The notes below the pieces were generated by a model. It worked only from the letters and a program-made list of their open reading frames with translations, made no database searches and had not been told where the DNA came from. From Burkholderiaceae bacterium (GTDB lineage Bacteria; Pseudomonadota; Gammaproteobacteria; Burkholderiales; Burkholderiaceae), in NCBI GenBank assembly GCA_017997515.1, contig JAGOEY010000093.1:1-6824 (forward strand): DNA of 6,824 nucleotides. Reading direction: 5' to 3'. Position 1 is the first letter of the stretch, and each line of letters begins with the position of its first letter. Below are positions 6,211 through 6,824 of this stretch, in pieces. The position numbers and the translations under genes are program-made.

Positions 6211-6432
6211 TTAGCCGCCTGTGACGGGGCGGATGACTTCGATCTGGTCGTGGGGCTGCAGCCCGTGGGCGGCGTGTGCAGAGCGCGGTACAAAAGTTTG
6301 GTTCACCGCCGCGGCGAACGGCGGCACGGCCTGGATGTGGCTAATGGCATCCGCCAGGGTTGCGCCCGACGGCAGCGTGTGGGCGGTGCCGTTGATGGTG
6401 ACGTGGAGCAAGGAGGTGGGCATGGTGGTCAT
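6211..6432 (-). CDS. thiS: Sulfur carrier protein ThiS
   Basis: This is a 73-residue beta-grasp protein of the ubiquitin-like fold. It reads LHVTINGTAHTLPSGATLADAI near the start, has AAAVNQTFVPRS in the middle and DQIEVIRPVTGG at the end. The C-terminal Gly-Gly is the part that is adenylated and converted to a thiocarboxylate, which donates sulfur to ThiG. I chose the ATG at 6432 because it overlaps the thiO stop as ATGA. A second ATG at 6423 would give a 70-residue form, closer to the usual length of about 66, and cannot be excluded. The gene sits directly between thiO and thiG, the classic order in proteobacteria using glycine oxidase. No thiF is visible; activation may rely on a MoeB-like enzyme elsewhere. 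Confidence 0.95.
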   Translation of the reverse strand: MTTMPTSLLHVTINGTAHTLPSGATLADAISHIQAVPPFAAAVNQTFVPRSAHAAHGLQPHDQIEVIRPVTGG

Positions 6433-6824
6433 GGAATAAGCGGCTCCATCTCGAAACGTTGCGCCAGCGCAGAGCCACCCGTGGCCAGCCACTGCAGCGC
6501 GGCGTCCAGCATGGCGGGCGCGATCATGAAACCGTGGCGGTACAGACCGTTGATCTGCAGCACACGGGGTGCCAGTTGTCGCAGCGCGGGGCGGTTGTCG
6601 GGCAGGGTGGGGCGGCACTGTGTGGCAATTTCCAGAATGCGGGCTTCGGCAAATCCGGGGTGTACGGCGTACGCGGCACTCAGCAATTCCAGCGTGGACC
6701 GCACACTGGCGGGCGACATATCGTCGGACTCAATCTCGGTGGCGCCAATCACAAACACGTTGCCAGGTTTGGGCGCGATGTACAGCGGGTAACGCGGGTG
6801 CACCAGGCGGGTGGGGCGCTGCAG
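6429..6824 (-). CDS. thiO: Glycine oxidase ThiO, C-terminal part only
   Basis: Only the last 131 residues are in the window; the frame stays open to the right edge, and a full ThiO is usually about 350-380 residues. ThiO is an FAD-dependent amino-acid oxidase that turns glycine into dehydroglycine for ThiG, using oxygen, in place of the anaerobic ThiH route. The visible part carries HPRYPLYIAPKPGNVFVIGA, then TEIESDD, LELLSAAYAVHPGF, CRPTLPDN and INGLYRHGFMIAPAML. These are the conserved C-terminal signatures of the DAO-fold glycine oxidase/ThiO family, including the RPTLPDN stretch and the GLYRHG turn near the flavin. The stop codon overlaps the thiS start by 4 nt. The presence of thiO rather than thiH fits an aerobic or facultative organism. 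The FAD-binding N-terminus cannot be checked. Confidence 0.92.
   Translation of the reverse strand: MQRPTRLVHPRYPLYIAPKPGNVFVIGATEIESDDMSPASVRSTLELLSAAYAVHPGFAEARILEIATQCRPTLPDNRPALRQLAPRVLQINGLYRHGFMIAPAMLDAALQWLATGGSALAQRFEMEPLIP

Noticed and set aside
6200..6824. TPP riboswitch for the thi operon
   Set aside because: The window contains only internal operon junctions. Any riboswitch would be upstream of the first gene, beyond the right edge.

Overview
The window looks like a chromosomal segment from a high-GC betaproteobacterium, most likely of the Comamonadaceae (Rhodoferax/Polaromonas/Acidovorax-like). This rests on the GC-rich third codon positions, the flavour of the Thi proteins and the tRNA sequence. 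It is an inference from general knowledge, not a database result.

The window has two converging halves. The left half (1 to about 2165, + strand, visibly less GC-rich) holds a 5'-truncated PF14907-type nucleotidyltransferase-fold gene. This is joined by a 4-nt GTGA overlap to an exported HtrA/S1C-type serine protease without a PDZ domain. A 243-nt stretch follows with no clear gene but with a decayed-looking coding frame and a 16-bp palindrome. Then comes a 68-residue Lys/Ala-rich helical protein of unknown function and a second dyad symmetry (2133-2150).

The right half (2166-6824, - strand) is a compact thiamine thiazole operon. Read 5' to 3' on the minus strand it is thiO (3' part only; the gene enters from the right edge), thiS, thiG, thiE, and a TonB-dependent outer-membrane receptor. 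The thiO/thiS and thiE/receptor junctions are ATGA overlaps, and the thiS/thiG and thiG/thiE gaps are 5 nt each, so all five genes are probably one translationally linked transcript. ThiO makes dehydroglycine, ThiS carries sulfur as a C-terminal thiocarboxylate, ThiG builds the thiazole, and ThiE joins thiazole and pyrimidine phosphates. The receptor placed last would plausibly bring in thiamine or a precursor, although its sequence family is the one usually annotated as siderophore receptors.

Immediately after the receptor stop codon are a good -10 box, a tRNA-Asn(GUU) gene with an encoded CCA, and a strong rho-independent terminator. No terminator lies between the receptor and the tRNA, so operon transcripts could run into the tRNA. 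The upstream part of the thi operon (thiC, a possible TPP riboswitch, the rest of thiO) lies beyond the right edge and cannot be assessed.

I see no CRISPR array, complete mobile element or complete novel defence system. The points most worth a second look are the receptor fused by overlap to the thi operon, the coupled nucleotidyltransferase/protease pair, and the apparent gene remnant at 1628-1876.
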